A DNA stretch of 64,000 bases from Dehalobacter sp. DCM (GTDB lineage Bacteria; Bacillota; Desulfitobacteriia; Desulfitobacteriales; Syntrophobotulaceae). The stretch is from NCBI RefSeq assembly GCF_024972775.1, contig NZ_CP092282.1, positions 1,364,001 to 1,428,000 on the forward strand, written 5' to 3'. The notes under the pieces are model-generated. The model did no database searches. It was not told the DNA's origin and saw only the letters and a list, made by a program, of their open reading frames with translations. The position numbers were made by a program, and so were the translations under genes. This document shows positions 43,773 to 53,839 of the stretch, in pieces; the stretch's first letter is position 1, and every line of letters starts with the position of its first letter.

Positions 43773-44783
43773 ATGAAGAAAGAAAGAACCCTGATTGTTT
43801 TATGGACCACCAGCAAATGCAATCTTCAATGCCAATACTGCTACGCCTCGGCTGCCGGAGAACAAAAAGACATGGCCTGGGAAACCGCGGTGAAAATTTT
43901 GGATTACTTCGCGGATCAGCCTGTAAAACTTCAGTTAACAGGCGGAGAGCCCTTGCTCAATTATGACCTGATCTGTAAACTATACGAATATATTGTACAG
44001 CGCGGCTATGACATCTCGCTGCAGCTGCAGACAAACGGAACGCTTATCAATCAGGAAATCGCCAAAGGCATTAAAAAAATGAAGATGGCTGTCGGCGTGA
44101 GCCTGGACGGTCCTCCGGCAGCGAATGAAAGCTTAAGAGGTGGAACGCAGCAGACAGTTCAGGGCATTCAGCATTTAGCCAAAGCAGGGGTTATGCTTAA
44201 TGTAAACAGCGTGGTGACAGCGCAGAATGTCGAGAAGCTGCCGGAACTTGCAGATTTTGCGCTGTATCTTGGCAATGTGGCCGGTATTGGCTTCGATCTG
44301 CTGAGAAAGGCTGGACGGGCCAAAGAAAGCAGCGGGGCGGTGCGCAGGCCCACCGGTGAACAATTAAACAGCGCTTTACGACGCCTTTATGAACGGTCGG
44401 AGTCAATTTATCGACAGTTCGGCAGAAAGATCATGATCCGGGAGGTCGAAGAAGCGAAGAAGCGGCTGTGCTCTCCGGCATGCAGTCAGGAATATTGTTA
44501 TGCGTCCTGTGGACGTTCCTACGTTTTTTTACCCAATGGCGACTGCTATCCCTGCGGCTCGCTGATCGACGCTCCAGATTATTATATGGGTAATATCTGG
44601 AATCCGTCGCTGAAACCGATTGCTTTAGCCAAGCAAAGAGCAGGCCAATGTGAGGCCTGCAGCTATCAAGCTTTCTGTCCGGGAGGATGCCCCTCCCGCC
44701 TGATTATCAATGCGGATGAAATGGATGATACGTTAGACTGTGTTTTAAAAAAATCGGCTTTTAATATTGCCTCTAACTTATAA
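43773..44783 (+). CDS. Radical SAM/SPASM enzyme
   Basis: A 336-residue enzyme. The radical-SAM cluster motif is Cys16-x3-Cys20-x2-Cys23 (SKCNLQCQYC), followed by LTGGEPLL for SAM binding. The C-terminal ~110 residues are a SPASM domain with about a dozen cysteines (CYASCGRS, CYPCGS, CEACSYQAFCPGGCPS), binding auxiliary Fe-S clusters. SPASM enzymes modify peptides (PqqE, anSME) or tetrapyrrole side chains (NirJ, AhbC, AhbD). No small precursor peptide gene is evident nearby. Placed 26 bases after ChlI, a tetrapyrrole-modifying role is attractive but inferred. Confidence 0.85.
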   Translation: MKKERTLIVLWTTSKCNLQCQYCYASAAGEQKDMAWETAVKILDYFADQPVKLQLTGGEPLLNYDLICKLYEYIVQRGYDISLQLQTNGTLINQEIAKGIKKMKMAVGVSLDGPPAANESLRGGTQQTVQGIQHLAKAGVMLNVNSVVTAQNVEKLPELADFALYLGNVAGIGFDLLRKAGRAKESSGAVRRPTGEQLNSALRRLYERSESIYRQFGRKIMIREVEEAKKRLCSPACSQEYCYASCGRSYVFLPNGDCYPCGSLIDAPDYYMGNIWNPSLKPIALAKQRAGQCEACSYQAFCPGGCPSRLIINADEMDDTLDCVLKKSAFNIASNL

Positions 44784-44849
44784 AAAAACTCAACAAGTAT
44801 TTATAAGCGAAAGCAATGGTTATAAAAAAAATATAAGAGGAGCATATCA

Positions 44850-45689
44850 ATGTTACGTCTTATCAACCTGACCAAAAAATATGGAAACCTTACAGCCGTT
44901 AACGCCCTTAACCTGGAAATTGAAGACGGGGAATTTTTTGGACTACTGGGGCCGAACGGAGCAGGAAAGACTACGACGGTAAGAATGATCAGCACCCTGA
45001 CCCCCATCACTTCCGGCGACATCATCATTAACAATGAAAGCATGGATCGGAATCTGGTTGCTGTCAAGATCAAAATCGGCGTTGTCCCTCAGCATAATAA
45101 TCTGGAGAATGAGATGACTGCCTGGAAAAACCTGGAAGCTCACGGAATGCTCTATCATATGCCGAAGGCTTTAAGGAAACAGCGAATTACTGAACTGCTG
45201 GAATTTACTGAGCTGGCGGAACGAAAAAACGACCTGGTGGGTAAATATTCCGGCGGCATGAAAAGAAAACTGATGATTGCCAGGGCGCTGATGCATAATC
45301 CGGAGATTCTGCTTTTAGATGAACCGACCGTCGGACTGGATGCTTCGGCCAGGAGGAAAATGTGGGACTTGTTAAGAAGCTTGAAAAGCAGAGGTCTGAC
45401 CGTGCTCTTAACAACGCACTATATTGAAGAAGCCGAGGTGCTGTGCGACAGGGTAGGACTCATTAATAGCGGGGCCCTTGTGGAATTGGATACCCCCCGG
45501 AACTTGATTGATAAAGTCGGTAAATTTGCTGTTGAAAATTTTATCAACGGCAAGACCAAGGAAGAATTTTTTGAGACCAGAGAAAAGGCTGTAGCCTATG
45601 CAGCTGCTTTAGAAGGAAGCGTCAATATCCGGCCGTCCAATCTGGAGGATGTTTTCCTGAAATTAACCAACAGAAGGGTGGAATCCTGA
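44850..45689 (+). CDS. ABC-2 type exporter ATPase
   Basis: A 279-residue DrrA-like ATPase: Walker A GPNGAGKTT, signature YSGGMKRK, Walker B ILLLDEPTVGLDA, and a switch His in TTHYIEEAE. It ends next to the permease gene (stop and start overlap), forming a two-gene exporter. Substrate unknown; it follows the radical SAM gene and could export a modified product or metal complex. Confidence 0.9.
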   Translation: MLRLINLTKKYGNLTAVNALNLEIEDGEFFGLLGPNGAGKTTTVRMISTLTPITSGDIIINNESMDRNLVAVKIKIGVVPQHNNLENEMTAWKNLEAHGMLYHMPKALRKQRITELLEFTELAERKNDLVGKYSGGMKRKLMIARALMHNPEILLLDEPTVGLDASARRKMWDLLRSLKSRGLTVLLTTHYIEEAEVLCDRVGLINSGALVELDTPRNLIDKVGKFAVENFINGKTKEEFFETREKAVAYAAALEGSVNIRPSNLEDVFLKLTNRRVES

Positions 45690-46423
45690 TGGCTGCCTTA
45701 TACGGCATATTGTGGCAGGAGTTTGTATTATTTAAAAGAAAATTTTGGAGCACAACGATCGGTGCCATGGTTTCACCAACACTGTATCTGATCGCTTTCG
45801 GCTGGGGTTTGGGGAGCGGGATGCAGGTAGAGGGACGCTCTTACATGGAGTTTGTGATTCCGGGGATTATCGCTATGAGTACGATGCTGGTGAGCTTCAG
45901 TAATTCGGCCAACTCGATCAATATTTCCAGAATGTATTACAAAACGTTTGAGGAATTTATGGTGGCACCCGTGAATATGACGGTTTTTGCGCTGGGCAAA
46001 ATCATTGCGGGCGCGTTTTATGGCGCTTATTCCGCACTTTTAATTATTGTCTTGGTATCTGTTTTTGCCGGAGGCCTTGCCATAACACCGTATTTTATTT
46101 TGATTACCCTGTTAAACTGTTTTGTCTTTGCGGCCGGCGGTTTTTTAGCCGGTTTGTTGATCAACTCGCACGGGGGCATGGCTAAGTTTTCCAACTTCGT
46201 GATAACCCCGATGTCTTTTCTTTGCGGCACATTTTTTTCCATTGAGAAAATGCCTTTGGCACTCCAGTATCTTATTCAGGTGTTGCCACTAACCCATACC
46301 AGCTCGGGATTAAGGAGCACGGGCGAAGGAACGGCGATGATGGTGCTGCATTTTGGTGTTCTGGCCTTCTATTTCATCGCACTATTTATTGTAGGATCAC
46401 GCTATTGCAAAAAGGTTGAATAA
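45689..46423 (+). CDS. ABC-2 type exporter permease
   Basis: A 244-residue membrane protein with six predicted helices of the ABC-2 family (VIPGIIAMSTMLVSF and a late LTHTSSGLRS stretch). It pairs with the ATPase upstream; ATG overlaps that gene's stop. The end of the coding region overlaps the promoter of riboswitch 3. No terminator separates it from the next operon. Confidence 0.88.
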   Translation: MAALYGILWQEFVLFKRKFWSTTIGAMVSPTLYLIAFGWGLGSGMQVEGRSYMEFVIPGIIAMSTMLVSFSNSANSINISRMYYKTFEEFMVAPVNMTVFALGKIIAGAFYGAYSALLIIVLVSVFAGGLAITPYFILITLLNCFVFAAGGFLAGLLINSHGGMAKFSNFVITPMSFLCGTFFSIEKMPLALQYLIQVLPLTHTSSGLRSTGEGTAMMVLHFGVLAFYFIALFIVGSRYCKKVE

Positions 46424-46445
46424 AAACAGTATATTGTTGTATAAC
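46416..46445 (+). promoter_or_regulatory. Possible promoter before riboswitch 3
   Basis: TTGAAT and TATAAC are separated by 18 bases, just upstream of the aptamer and overlapping the end of the permease gene. Confidence 0.5.
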
Positions 46446-46452
46446 AAAATAT

Positions 46453-46628
46453 TGGAAACAGGTGCCGGGTGTCTTTTTGCTGTATAGAAATGATTCACCG
46501 GTGAAAAGGGAAGTGGGTGTAAATCCCACGCGGTCCCGCCGCTGTAAAAGAGGAGTCCCTCCAGGAATGCCACTGAAAATCGGGAAGGCAGGAGGAGACA
46601 ATGAGCCTTAAGTCAGAAGACCTGCCTG
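46453..46628 (+). promoter_or_regulatory. Cobalamin riboswitch 3 (second chelatase operon)
   Basis: Near copy of riboswitch 2: the core from CCGGTGAAAAGGGAAG to the L4 GCCACTG is identical. Differences are TTAAGTCAGAAGACCTGCC at the 3' end (T for C) and GAAAATCGGGAAGGC in place of GTAACCGGGAAGGC. It precedes the ChlID-ChlI-CobN/BchH genes. Confidence 0.93.
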
Positions 46629-46700
46629 TATTCGACACACTAGCAACTTCACGCGTGATGGAGGGTGTATGAGGATTTAGTACCTAATTTTCGAGTTAGG

Positions 46701-46740
46701 CTCTCATTACCCGTGTTGCCGGGTGATGAGAGTTTTTTTA
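46701..46740 (+). terminator. Riboswitch 3 terminator
   Basis: CTCTCATTACCCG pairs with CGGGTGATGAGAG, followed by T7, 36 bases before the ChlID start. Confidence 0.88.
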
Positions 46741-46775
46741 GTATATCAGATTCATTATGAAGGGTGGAAAAATAG

Positions 46776-48854
46776 TTGAGTCGATTTGTATACCCTTTTT
46801 CAGCAATTGTCGGCCAGGAAAAACTGCAGAAGGGACTTATATTCAATGCGATAAATCCTAAAATCAACGGCATATTAATCCGGGGAGAAAAAGGCACCGC
46901 CAAATCAACTGCAGTAAGGGCGCTGGCAGCTCTGCTCCCGGTAATAGAAATGGCGGAAGGTTGCAGGTTCAACTGCAATCCGCAAGACGCAGCCAGTTTA
47001 TGCGCAGATTGCCGGGAAAGAATTGCGGCGGGGCAAGTTTTGACAACGAGGAAACGCCCGGTGCAGGTCATTGACTTGCCGGTCTCGGCGACCGAAGACC
47101 GGGTTGTTGGGAGCCTGGATTTTGAGTATGCCATAAAATACGGGAAACCGCGTTTTGAACCGGGCATCCTGGCCAAAGCCAACCGGGGAATTGTATATAT
47201 CGATGAAGTGAATCTTCTGGATGATCATATAGTGGATGTGCTACTTGATGCGGCGGCTATGGGTACCAATATTGTGGAACGGGAAGGGATTTCCTATGCG
47301 CATCCGGCGGAATTTATGCTGGTTGGCACCATGAACCCCGAGGAAGGAGAACTGCGGCCGCAGTTTTTGGACCGGTTTGGTTTATGCGTACAGGTTCAAG
47401 GGGTCAAAGACCCACAGATACGCGTAGAAATCATTAAACGGCGCGAAGAATATGACGCGGATCCCCTTGGGTTTATTGCCAAATGGGAAAAAGAAGAACA
47501 AAACCTGGCCAAACGGATTGCTGCGGCCAGGAAGATTGTAGCTCAAATCCAAATCTCCAATGAGTTGATTAATCTGGCAGCTGACTTATGTGTCAAAGAA
47601 AATGTCGCCGGGCATCGGGCGGATATTACGCTGGTCACGACTGCCCGTACCATTGCAGCCTGGCACGGACGGACAGAAGTATTGGCAGACGATATTCAGG
47701 AAGCGGCGGAATTGGTTCTTTTCCACCGTTTCCGCGAAGCGCCTCCGCCATCCCGGGAACAACAGGAGACCCAGCAGGAGGAACCGGAGGAGCAAGACAC
47801 GAACGAGCAGGATCCCGCGGATAACGACCGGACAGAAGAAGACCCGAGGCAGGAAGATGCTGAACCGCAAGAACCTAAGGAAACGGAAGAAACACTGGAA
47901 CAAGAAAAACCTGAACCGCAAACGGACCCTGAGGACGGGGAGGAGCAGGAAGCGGAAGAAGATCCGGAAGAACATTCGGAAGAAGAACAGCCGATGTCCC
48001 CGCCGTCAGCCCCGTTGGAGAAAGTCTTCGCAATCGGCAACCCTTTTACCGTCAAAAAAATCGCCAATGAAAGGGACCCGATCTTGCGCAAGGGATCAGG
48101 ACGGCGTTCCCGGACCAAGACCGCTTCCCGGGCAGGACGGTATATCCGCAGCACCCTGCAGCGCCGGAATAATGACCTGGCCTTTGACGCTACCATGCGT
48201 TCGGCAGCGCCGCACCAGATTTACCGCCGCAGGGAGGGTGTCGCCATTGCCATTGAAACAGCGGATATCCGGGAGAAAATACGGGAAAAACGCATCGGCA
48301 ATTTATTGCTTTTCTTAGTTGATGCCAGCGGTTCCATGGGAGCCCAGCAGCGAATGGTAGAAACAAAGGGAGCGATTCTATCGTTATTACTGGATGCTTA
48401 TCAAAAGAGAGACAAGATCGGGTTAATTGCTTTTAAGGGTAATACGGCTGAGGTGCTCCTGCCTCCGACTAACAGTGTGGAAATGGGACAAAAATTGCTG
48501 GAGGAATTGCCCACCGGAGGTAAAACGCCTTTGTCAGCGGGGCTATACAAAGCGTATGAGGTAGCCAAGACCAATCTCTTTAAAGAACCGAACATTTCCC
48601 CGCTGCTGATCATTATTTCCGACGGCAAGGGCAATGTGAGCATGGGAGAAGATAAAGCGTTGGTTGAAGTGCAGAAAATGGCGCAGATTATCCAAGAAGC
48701 GGAACGAATCAAAACACTGGTGATCGATGTGGAGAAAGAGGGTTTGATCACTTTTGGCCTGGCCCAGAAGCTGGCGCAAACACTGGGGGGAGACTATTTC
48801 AAAATAGATGACCTGAAAGCGGATACCCTGGTGCAGGCAGTCAAACAGGCCTGA
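46776..48854 (+). CDS. Chelatase ChlID-type subunit (AAA+ and VWA), with Cys4 motif
   Basis: A 692-residue protein: AAA+ domain with Walker [10 protein letters not shown] at 37-45, a Cys quartet at 63, 67, 76 and 79, a Glu/Pro-rich linker (about 322-409) and a C-terminal VWA domain with MIDAS motif DASGSMG near 516. It is a paralogue of the protein at 40490-42460 but keeps the Cys quartet. It starts with TTG behind AGGGTGG. It is the first gene under riboswitch 3 and a motor partner of the CobN/BchH-like protein at 50012-53776. Confidence 0.9.
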   Translation: MSRFVYPFSAIVGQEKLQKGLIFNAINPKINGILIRGEKGTAKSTAVRALAALLPVIEMAEGCRFNCNPQDAASLCADCRERIAAGQVLTTRKRPVQVIDLPVSATEDRVVGSLDFEYAIKYGKPRFEPGILAKANRGIVYIDEVNLLDDHIVDVLLDAAAMGTNIVEREGISYAHPAEFMLVGTMNPEEGELRPQFLDRFGLCVQVQGVKDPQIRVEIIKRREEYDADPLGFIAKWEKEEQNLAKRIAAARKIVAQIQISNELINLAADLCVKENVAGHRADITLVTTARTIAAWHGRTEVLADDIQEAAELVLFHRFREAPPPSREQQETQQEEPEEQDTNEQDPADNDRTEEDPRQEDAEPQEPKETEETLEQEKPEPQTDPEDGEEQEAEEDPEEHSEEEQPMSPPSAPLEKVFAIGNPFTVKKIANERDPILRKGSGRRSRTKTASRAGRYIRSTLQRRNNDLAFDATMRSAAPHQIYRRREGVAIAIETADIREKIREKRIGNLLLFLVDASGSMGAQQRMVETKGAILSLLLDAYQKRDKIGLIAFKGNTAEVLLPPTNSVEMGQKLLEELPTGGKTPLSAGLYKAYEVAKTNLFKEPNISPLLIIISDGKGNVSMGEDKALVEVQKMAQIIQEAERIKTLVIDVEKEGLITFGLAQKLAQTLGGDYFKIDDLKADTLVQAVKQA

Positions 48855-48856
48855 GA

Positions 48857-48899
48857 ACAAAGCTTACACGAACCCCAGACCAGTCTTCGTAATGAATAG
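48857..48899 (+). repeat. Partial copy of the MITE-like element end
   Basis: About 43 bp (AGCTTACACGAACCCCAGAC followed by CAGTCTTCGTAATGAATAG) match the left end of the element at 42489-42638. Only one end is present, so it is a solo remnant between the ChlID and ChlI genes. Confidence 0.6.
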
Positions 48900-48932
48900 G
48901 TACTATATTTTCTTAAAGGTGGTATTTCGCTA

Positions 48933-49964
48933 ATGAGCAAATTAAAAAAAGTATATCCGTTTGCCGCAATTGTCGGCCAAGAGGAAATGAAAAAAGGATT
49001 ACTGTTAAATGCCATTAATCCCAAGCTGTCCGGAATCTTAATCAGAGGGGAAAAAGGGACGGCCAAATCAACAGCTGTCCGGGCGCTGGCGGCCTTGCTG
49101 CCGGAGATAGAAGTTGTCGCCGACTGCATTTTTGGCTGCAATCCGGACGATGCGGCCAGTATGTGCGGCAGTTGCCGGGAACGCCTGGCAGCAGGGGAAA
49201 CACTGCCCAGGACCAAACGACGGATGCGGGTGGTAGATCTGCCGGTATCCGCTACCGAAGACCGGGTTGTCGGAACGCTGGATATCGAACAGGCCATCAA
49301 AAAAGGAGAAAAGCGTTTTGAACCGGGAGTACTGGCTCAGGCCAACCGGGGGATCCTTTATGTCGATGAAGTCAATCTGTTGGATGATCACATTGTGGAC
49401 GTGCTTTTGGACTCGGCGGCTATGGGAGTCAATACCGTGGAGAGAGAGGGTGTGTCCTTCAGCCACCCCGCCAACTTTATTCTGGTGGGAACCATGAATC
49501 CGGAGGAAGGCGAGCTCAGGCCCCAGCTTCTGGACCGCTTCGGACTCTGTGTGACGATAAGCGGGATTCTTGATCCGGCGTTGCGGGTGGAGGTCGTTAA
49601 ACGGCGGGCTTTTTTCGAAGAGGCACCGGAAGATTTTGTGGTTCAATGGGAAGGGGAAGAAGAAAAGCTGCGTCGGCAAATCAGCCAGGCCATGGGGCTT
49701 CTACCCAAGGTCAGCATCTCTGAGGAAATGCTTTATATGATTGCCCAGATTGCGATTGAAATGGGTGTGGACGGGCACCGGGCTGATTTGGTCATGATGA
49801 AAGCCGCCAAAACGATGGCCGCTTTAAATAATCGGGAGAAAGTCAGTAAAGAGGACGTTCAGCAGTCGGTTGATTTGGCCTTGCTTCACCGGATGCGCCG
49901 CAAGCCGTTTCAGGAGTTGGGGATTGACAGGCAGAAGATCCAGGGTGTGATGAGCAAAAACTAA
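48933..49964 (+). CDS. Chelatase ChlI/BchI-type AAA+ ATPase 2
   Basis: A 343-residue AAA+ ATPase with Walker [10 protein letters not shown] at 39-47, the Cys quartet at 65, 69, 78 and 81, Walker [13 protein letters not shown], and the [19 protein letters not shown] stretch. It is a close paralogue of the protein at 42700-43746. It follows the ChlID gene and precedes the third CobN/BchH-like gene, completing a chelatase. Confidence 0.92.
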   Translation: MSKLKKVYPFAAIVGQEEMKKGLLLNAINPKLSGILIRGEKGTAKSTAVRALAALLPEIEVVADCIFGCNPDDAASMCGSCRERLAAGETLPRTKRRMRVVDLPVSATEDRVVGTLDIEQAIKKGEKRFEPGVLAQANRGILYVDEVNLLDDHIVDVLLDSAAMGVNTVEREGVSFSHPANFILVGTMNPEEGELRPQLLDRFGLCVTISGILDPALRVEVVKRRAFFEEAPEDFVVQWEGEEEKLRRQISQAMGLLPKVSISEEMLYMIAQIAIEMGVDGHRADLVMMKAAKTMAALNNREKVSKEDVQQSVDLALLHRMRRKPFQELGIDRQKIQGVMSKN

Positions 49965-50011
49965 GAACAGAGTATAAACGGTTTGATTAACGCAGCCGGA
50001 GGAGTGAGCGT

Positions 50012-53000
50012 ATGTCGGTAAAAATCATATTTCTGACTTCAGTGGAGGGTGATATTCCTACCTTGGTTCAGGGAGGTAAGCAGATCATTGCGCAGTATGG
50101 GCCGGTGATAGAAATTGTGGCCCGGACCAAAAACGATTTGGCCACGGAGGAGCGTATTACGAAATTAACCAAGAAGATTCAGGATGCTTGTCTGGTCATG
50201 ATCAATCTGATGGGAGGCAAAGAGACCCTGCCGGGTTTTGACAGGGTGGTGGAGACAGCTGCAGCCTGCGGAATCCCTTTGCATGCCCAACCTTCGGCGC
50301 CGATGCCCACCAGGGAGTTAAAGGAGCTTTCGACGGTAGCGCCGGATGATTATGCCCTGATTCAAAAATACATCTATTACGGGGGAAAAGAGAACAATGT
50401 CAACCTGCTGCTTTGGGCAGCCAACCGTTTTGGCGGGCATACCTTTCCGGTGGTCGAACCCAAGATGCTTCCCTGGGAAGGAATCTACCATCCGCGTTTT
50501 CCTCAGGGAATCAGTCTTCAGGACTATTACCAGCAGAATTGCATCCCCGGCCGTGTGACAGTGGGCATATCTTTTTACCGGAGTCACTGGCTTGCCGAAA
50601 ACACGTTTTTTGTGGATGCCCTTATTGCGTCTTTGGAAAAGCAGGGCGTCAATGTCCTGCCGGTATTCCTCTATACGACCCGTGACGAGGAATTGGGAAG
50701 CCAGGGTTTGCCCTGGGAGATTGAAAACTATTTCATGCAGGATGGTCAACCGTTGATTGATGCGCTGATCAGTTTACTCAGTTTTTCCCATTATTCATCA
50801 TCGTCTCCCAAAGGGGCGGACGGCAGTGTTGACTTATGTCTGGAAAAGCTAGGCGTGCCGGTGATTAAGGCGATTGCCTCCATGAACAATTATCAGGACT
50901 GGTCCGAAACCATCCAGGGATTAAATCCCTTGGATGTTTGTATGAGCGTGGCTTTGCCTGAGTTTGACGGAGCCCTGATTACGGTGCCGGTCGCGACCCG
51001 GGAATATGGCCAGCAGGACCCCCTGACCGGCGCCAGTACCGTCTATTACCGGCCTATTCCCGAACGGGTGGACAAAGCGGCCAGGATGGCCGTCAACTGG
51101 GGAAGACTGAGGCACAAGCCCAATGCGGAGAAAAAAGTGGCCATTATCTTTCATAATTATCCGCCCCGCAATGACCGGATTGGCTGTGCTTTCGGATTAG
51201 ATTCGGCGGCCAGCGTGTGGAATATCCTGCGGGATATGCAGGCAGCGGGATATGTGCTGGAAGCGTTGCCGCAAGACGGACAGGAATTGATCGAAAACAT
51301 CATTCAACGGGTAACCAACGACCGGCGCTGGTCCAGTCCCGAACAAATGGCGAGGCTGGCTGTTGACGGTGTGACCCCGGAAGAATATAACAATTGGTTT
51401 GCAAGTTTTCCGAGTAAGGTGCAGGAGCAAATGACAGGTGACTGGGGAAGGGCGCCGGGCGAAGTATTCAACTATGATGACCGACTGCTGATCCCGGGGA
51501 TTATCAATGGCAATGTTTTTATCGGCTTGCAGCCTCCCCGGGGTTTCGGGGAAGACCCGGCTAAGATCTATCATAGCCCGGATGCTTCACCAACCCATCA
51601 TTATCTGGCCTATTACCGCTGGATCAGGGACGACTTTCAGGCGGATGCCATTATGCATATTGGCAAGCACGGTTCGCTGGAGTGGCTTCCCGGCAAGTCG
51701 GTGGGCCTTTCCGCAAGCTGCTACCCGGACCTGGCCATTACCGATCTGCCGAATATTTACCCGTATATCATTAATAATCCCGGGGAAGGGACTCAGGCCA
51801 AGCGCCGAAGCTATGCCTGCATGATCGATCATCTGATTCCGGTGATGACCAATGCCGACGCCTATGATGAGATGGCTGGCATCGAGGTGCAGCTGGAGGA
51901 TTATTATCACGCCAAAACCCTTGATCCGGACAAGCTGCCGCATCTGCAAAAGCTGATCTGGGAAAAGGTGGTTGCAGCTGATCTGGATAAAGACCTGAAT
52001 ATCGATCAGGATACCGCCCTGGCTGATTTTGATGAATTTCTGGAAGACCTGCACGGCTATCTGAGTGAAATCAAAGATACCCAAATCAGAGACGGTCTGC
52101 ATATTTTTGGAGAGCCGCCGCTTGACGCCCGTTTGGTGGAAATGCTCGTCGCTTTGACCAGGCTGGCTAATGGTTCAGTCCCTTCCTTGCGGCAGGCCGC
52201 GGCGGAAGTACTGGGTTATGATTATGACGAACTGCTGGCGGAAAGAGGAAAATTGCTGCCGGCTTTGGGAAAAACCTGCGGGCAGGTTCTGGATGAGATT
52301 AATGTCCTGATTCTGAAGATGATGGACGAATTATTCCAAAAGGATTTTCAGGTTGAAGCAATTCCGGCACTCTGCAGACAGTTTCTGAATAAGACTGCCA
52401 AACCGGTGGAACAGGCGTTGCGCTACGCGGCAACGACGCTGGTGGAAAAATTAAATAAAACGACTGACGAGCTGGCCAATACACTGAACGCCTTAAACGG
52501 CGGGTTCACGCCTCCGGGACCATCCGGCGCGCCGACCAGGGGGATGGCGGATATTCTGCCTACAGGACGCAATTTCTATTCCGTTGACCCCCAGGCCATT
52601 CCTTCGCCGGCAGCCTGGAAAGTCGGTGTCAGTCTGGGTGATGCGCTGCTGGAAAGATATTTGGCGGATGAGGGCAAATACCCGGAGAGTATCGGGATCA
52701 TCATTTGGGGTACCGGCGTCATGCGGACCAAAGGGGATGATATTGCCGAAATCCTGTATTTGATGGGAATCAAGCCTGTTTGGGAGGAAAGAAGCGGCCG
52801 GGTGAAAGGGCTTCAGCTCATGTCCCTGGAAGAGCTGGGGCATCCCCGCATTGATGTGACCCTGCGGATCAGCGGCTTATTTCGCGACGCTTTCCCCAAT
52901 ATCGTATCTTTGCTGGATGAAGCGGTGGAAATGGCGGCAGGCACAGAAGAGAAGGATGAAGACAACTATCTGGCCAAACATGTACGCCAGGAAATTGAAG

Positions 53001-53776
53001 AATATATGCAGGCAGGAATGGATCGGGAGACAGCCGCGGAATATGCCGGTTTCCGGATTTTCGGCTGCCGCCCGGGGGCTTACGGGGCCGGGGTCAGCAA
53101 TGTGATCGAAGCCAAGAACTGGCAGGATGAAAAAGACCTGGGCGAGGTGTATGTCACCTGGGGCGGTTATGCTTACGGGCGTAAAACGTACGGCAAAACC
53201 GTGCCGGAAGTATTCAAGAAGCGCTTGAGCAAGCTGGACTTGACGGTCAAGAATGAAGATAACCGGGAATATGATTTCCTGGACAGCGATGACTTCTATT
53301 CTTATCATGGCGGGATGATCGCGGCCGTTAAAGCTTTCAAAGGCCAGCTTCCCCAGTCTTACAGCGGGGATTGCTCCGATCCGGACAGGGTCAAGATGCG
53401 TTCCACAGCGGAAGAAACCAAGCATATCTTCCGCAGCCGGGTTCTCAATCCCAAGTGGATCGCCGGTATGCAGCGGCATGGTTATAAAGGAGCCGGGGAT
53501 TTGTCGGCGTTGGTCGACAATATCTTTGGCTGGGACGCGACGGCGGAGGTCATGGAAGACTGGATGTACGAACGGCTGGCCAAAACCTATGCCCTGGATG
53601 AGAAGATGCAGGAATGGCTGAAGGAAGTGAATCCGTTTGCCCTGCAGAATATCACCGAGCGGCTGCTGGAGGCTATAAAGCGCGGCATGTGGGACGCCAG
53701 TCCCGAGATGGTGGATGAACTGCAGGAAATCTATCTGGATGTGGAAGGAGAGCTGGAGGGGCTTTCAGATAATTAA
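50012..53776 (+). CDS. CobN/BchH-type metallochelatase large subunit 3
   Basis: A 1254-residue class-I chelatase H subunit. The conserved stretch near residue 549 reads HIGKHGSLEWLPGKS, with Lys and Ser where copies 1 and 2 have Thr and Thr/Glu. This is the form I associate with aerobic-type cobaltochelatase CobN. ILPTGRNFY lies near 850 and FGWDAT with EDWMYE near the end. CGGAGGAG precedes the ATG. With the two AAA+ genes upstream it makes a full chelatase controlled by riboswitch 3, so insertion of cobalt is the best guess. Confidence 0.9.
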   Translation: MSVKIIFLTSVEGDIPTLVQGGKQIIAQYGPVIEIVARTKNDLATEERITKLTKKIQDACLVMINLMGGKETLPGFDRVVETAAACGIPLHAQPSAPMPTRELKELSTVAPDDYALIQKYIYYGGKENNVNLLLWAANRFGGHTFPVVEPKMLPWEGIYHPRFPQGISLQDYYQQNCIPGRVTVGISFYRSHWLAENTFFVDALIASLEKQGVNVLPVFLYTTRDEELGSQGLPWEIENYFMQDGQPLIDALISLLSFSHYSSSSPKGADGSVDLCLEKLGVPVIKAIASMNNYQDWSETIQGLNPLDVCMSVALPEFDGALITVPVATREYGQQDPLTGASTVYYRPIPERVDKAARMAVNWGRLRHKPNAEKKVAIIFHNYPPRNDRIGCAFGLDSAASVWNILRDMQAAGYVLEALPQDGQELIENIIQRVTNDRRWSSPEQMARLAVDGVTPEEYNNWFASFPSKVQEQMTGDWGRAPGEVFNYDDRLLIPGIINGNVFIGLQPPRGFGEDPAKIYHSPDASPTHHYLAYYRWIRDDFQADAIMHIGKHGSLEWLPGKSVGLSASCYPDLAITDLPNIYPYIINNPGEGTQAKRRSYACMIDHLIPVMTNADAYDEMAGIEVQLEDYYHAKTLDPDKLPHLQKLIWEKVVAADLDKDLNIDQDTALADFDEFLEDLHGYLSEIKDTQIRDGLHIFGEPPLDARLVEMLVALTRLANGSVPSLRQAAAEVLGYDYDELLAERGKLLPALGKTCGQVLDEINVLILKMMDELFQKDFQVEAIPALCRQFLNKTAKPVEQALRYAATTLVEKLNKTTDELANTLNALNGGFTPPGPSGAPTRGMADILPTGRNFYSVDPQAIPSPAAWKVGVSLGDALLERYLADEGKYPESIGIIIWGTGVMRTKGDDIAEILYLMGIKPVWEERSGRVKGLQLMSLEELGHPRIDVTLRISGLFRDAFPNIVSLLDEAVEMAAGTEEKDEDNYLAKHVRQEIEEYMQAGMDRETAAEYAGFRIFGCRPGAYGAGVSNVIEAKNWQDEKDLGEVYVTWGGYAYGRKTYGKTVPEVFKKRLSKLDLTVKNEDNREYDFLDSDDFYSYHGGMIAAVKAFKGQLPQSYSGDCSDPDRVKMRSTAEETKHIFRSRVLNPKWIAGMQRHGYKGAGDLSALVDNIFGWDATAEVMEDWMYERLAKTYALDEKMQEWLKEVNPFALQNITERLLEAIKRGMWDASPEMVDELQEIYLDVEGELEGLSDN

Positions 53777-53839
53777 GAAAATCGTTTGGGGTTAAGTCAG
53801 ATAGTATTGTTGTTAATGTTATTAAAAATTGCATAAAGT

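Noticed and set aside
29343-53776. Chelatases as part of a coenzyme F430 (nickel) or bacteriochlorophyll pathway.
   Set aside because: No methyl-coenzyme M reductase, CfbB/CfbC/CfbD-like, or bch genes are present, and the operons are headed by cobalamin riboswitches.
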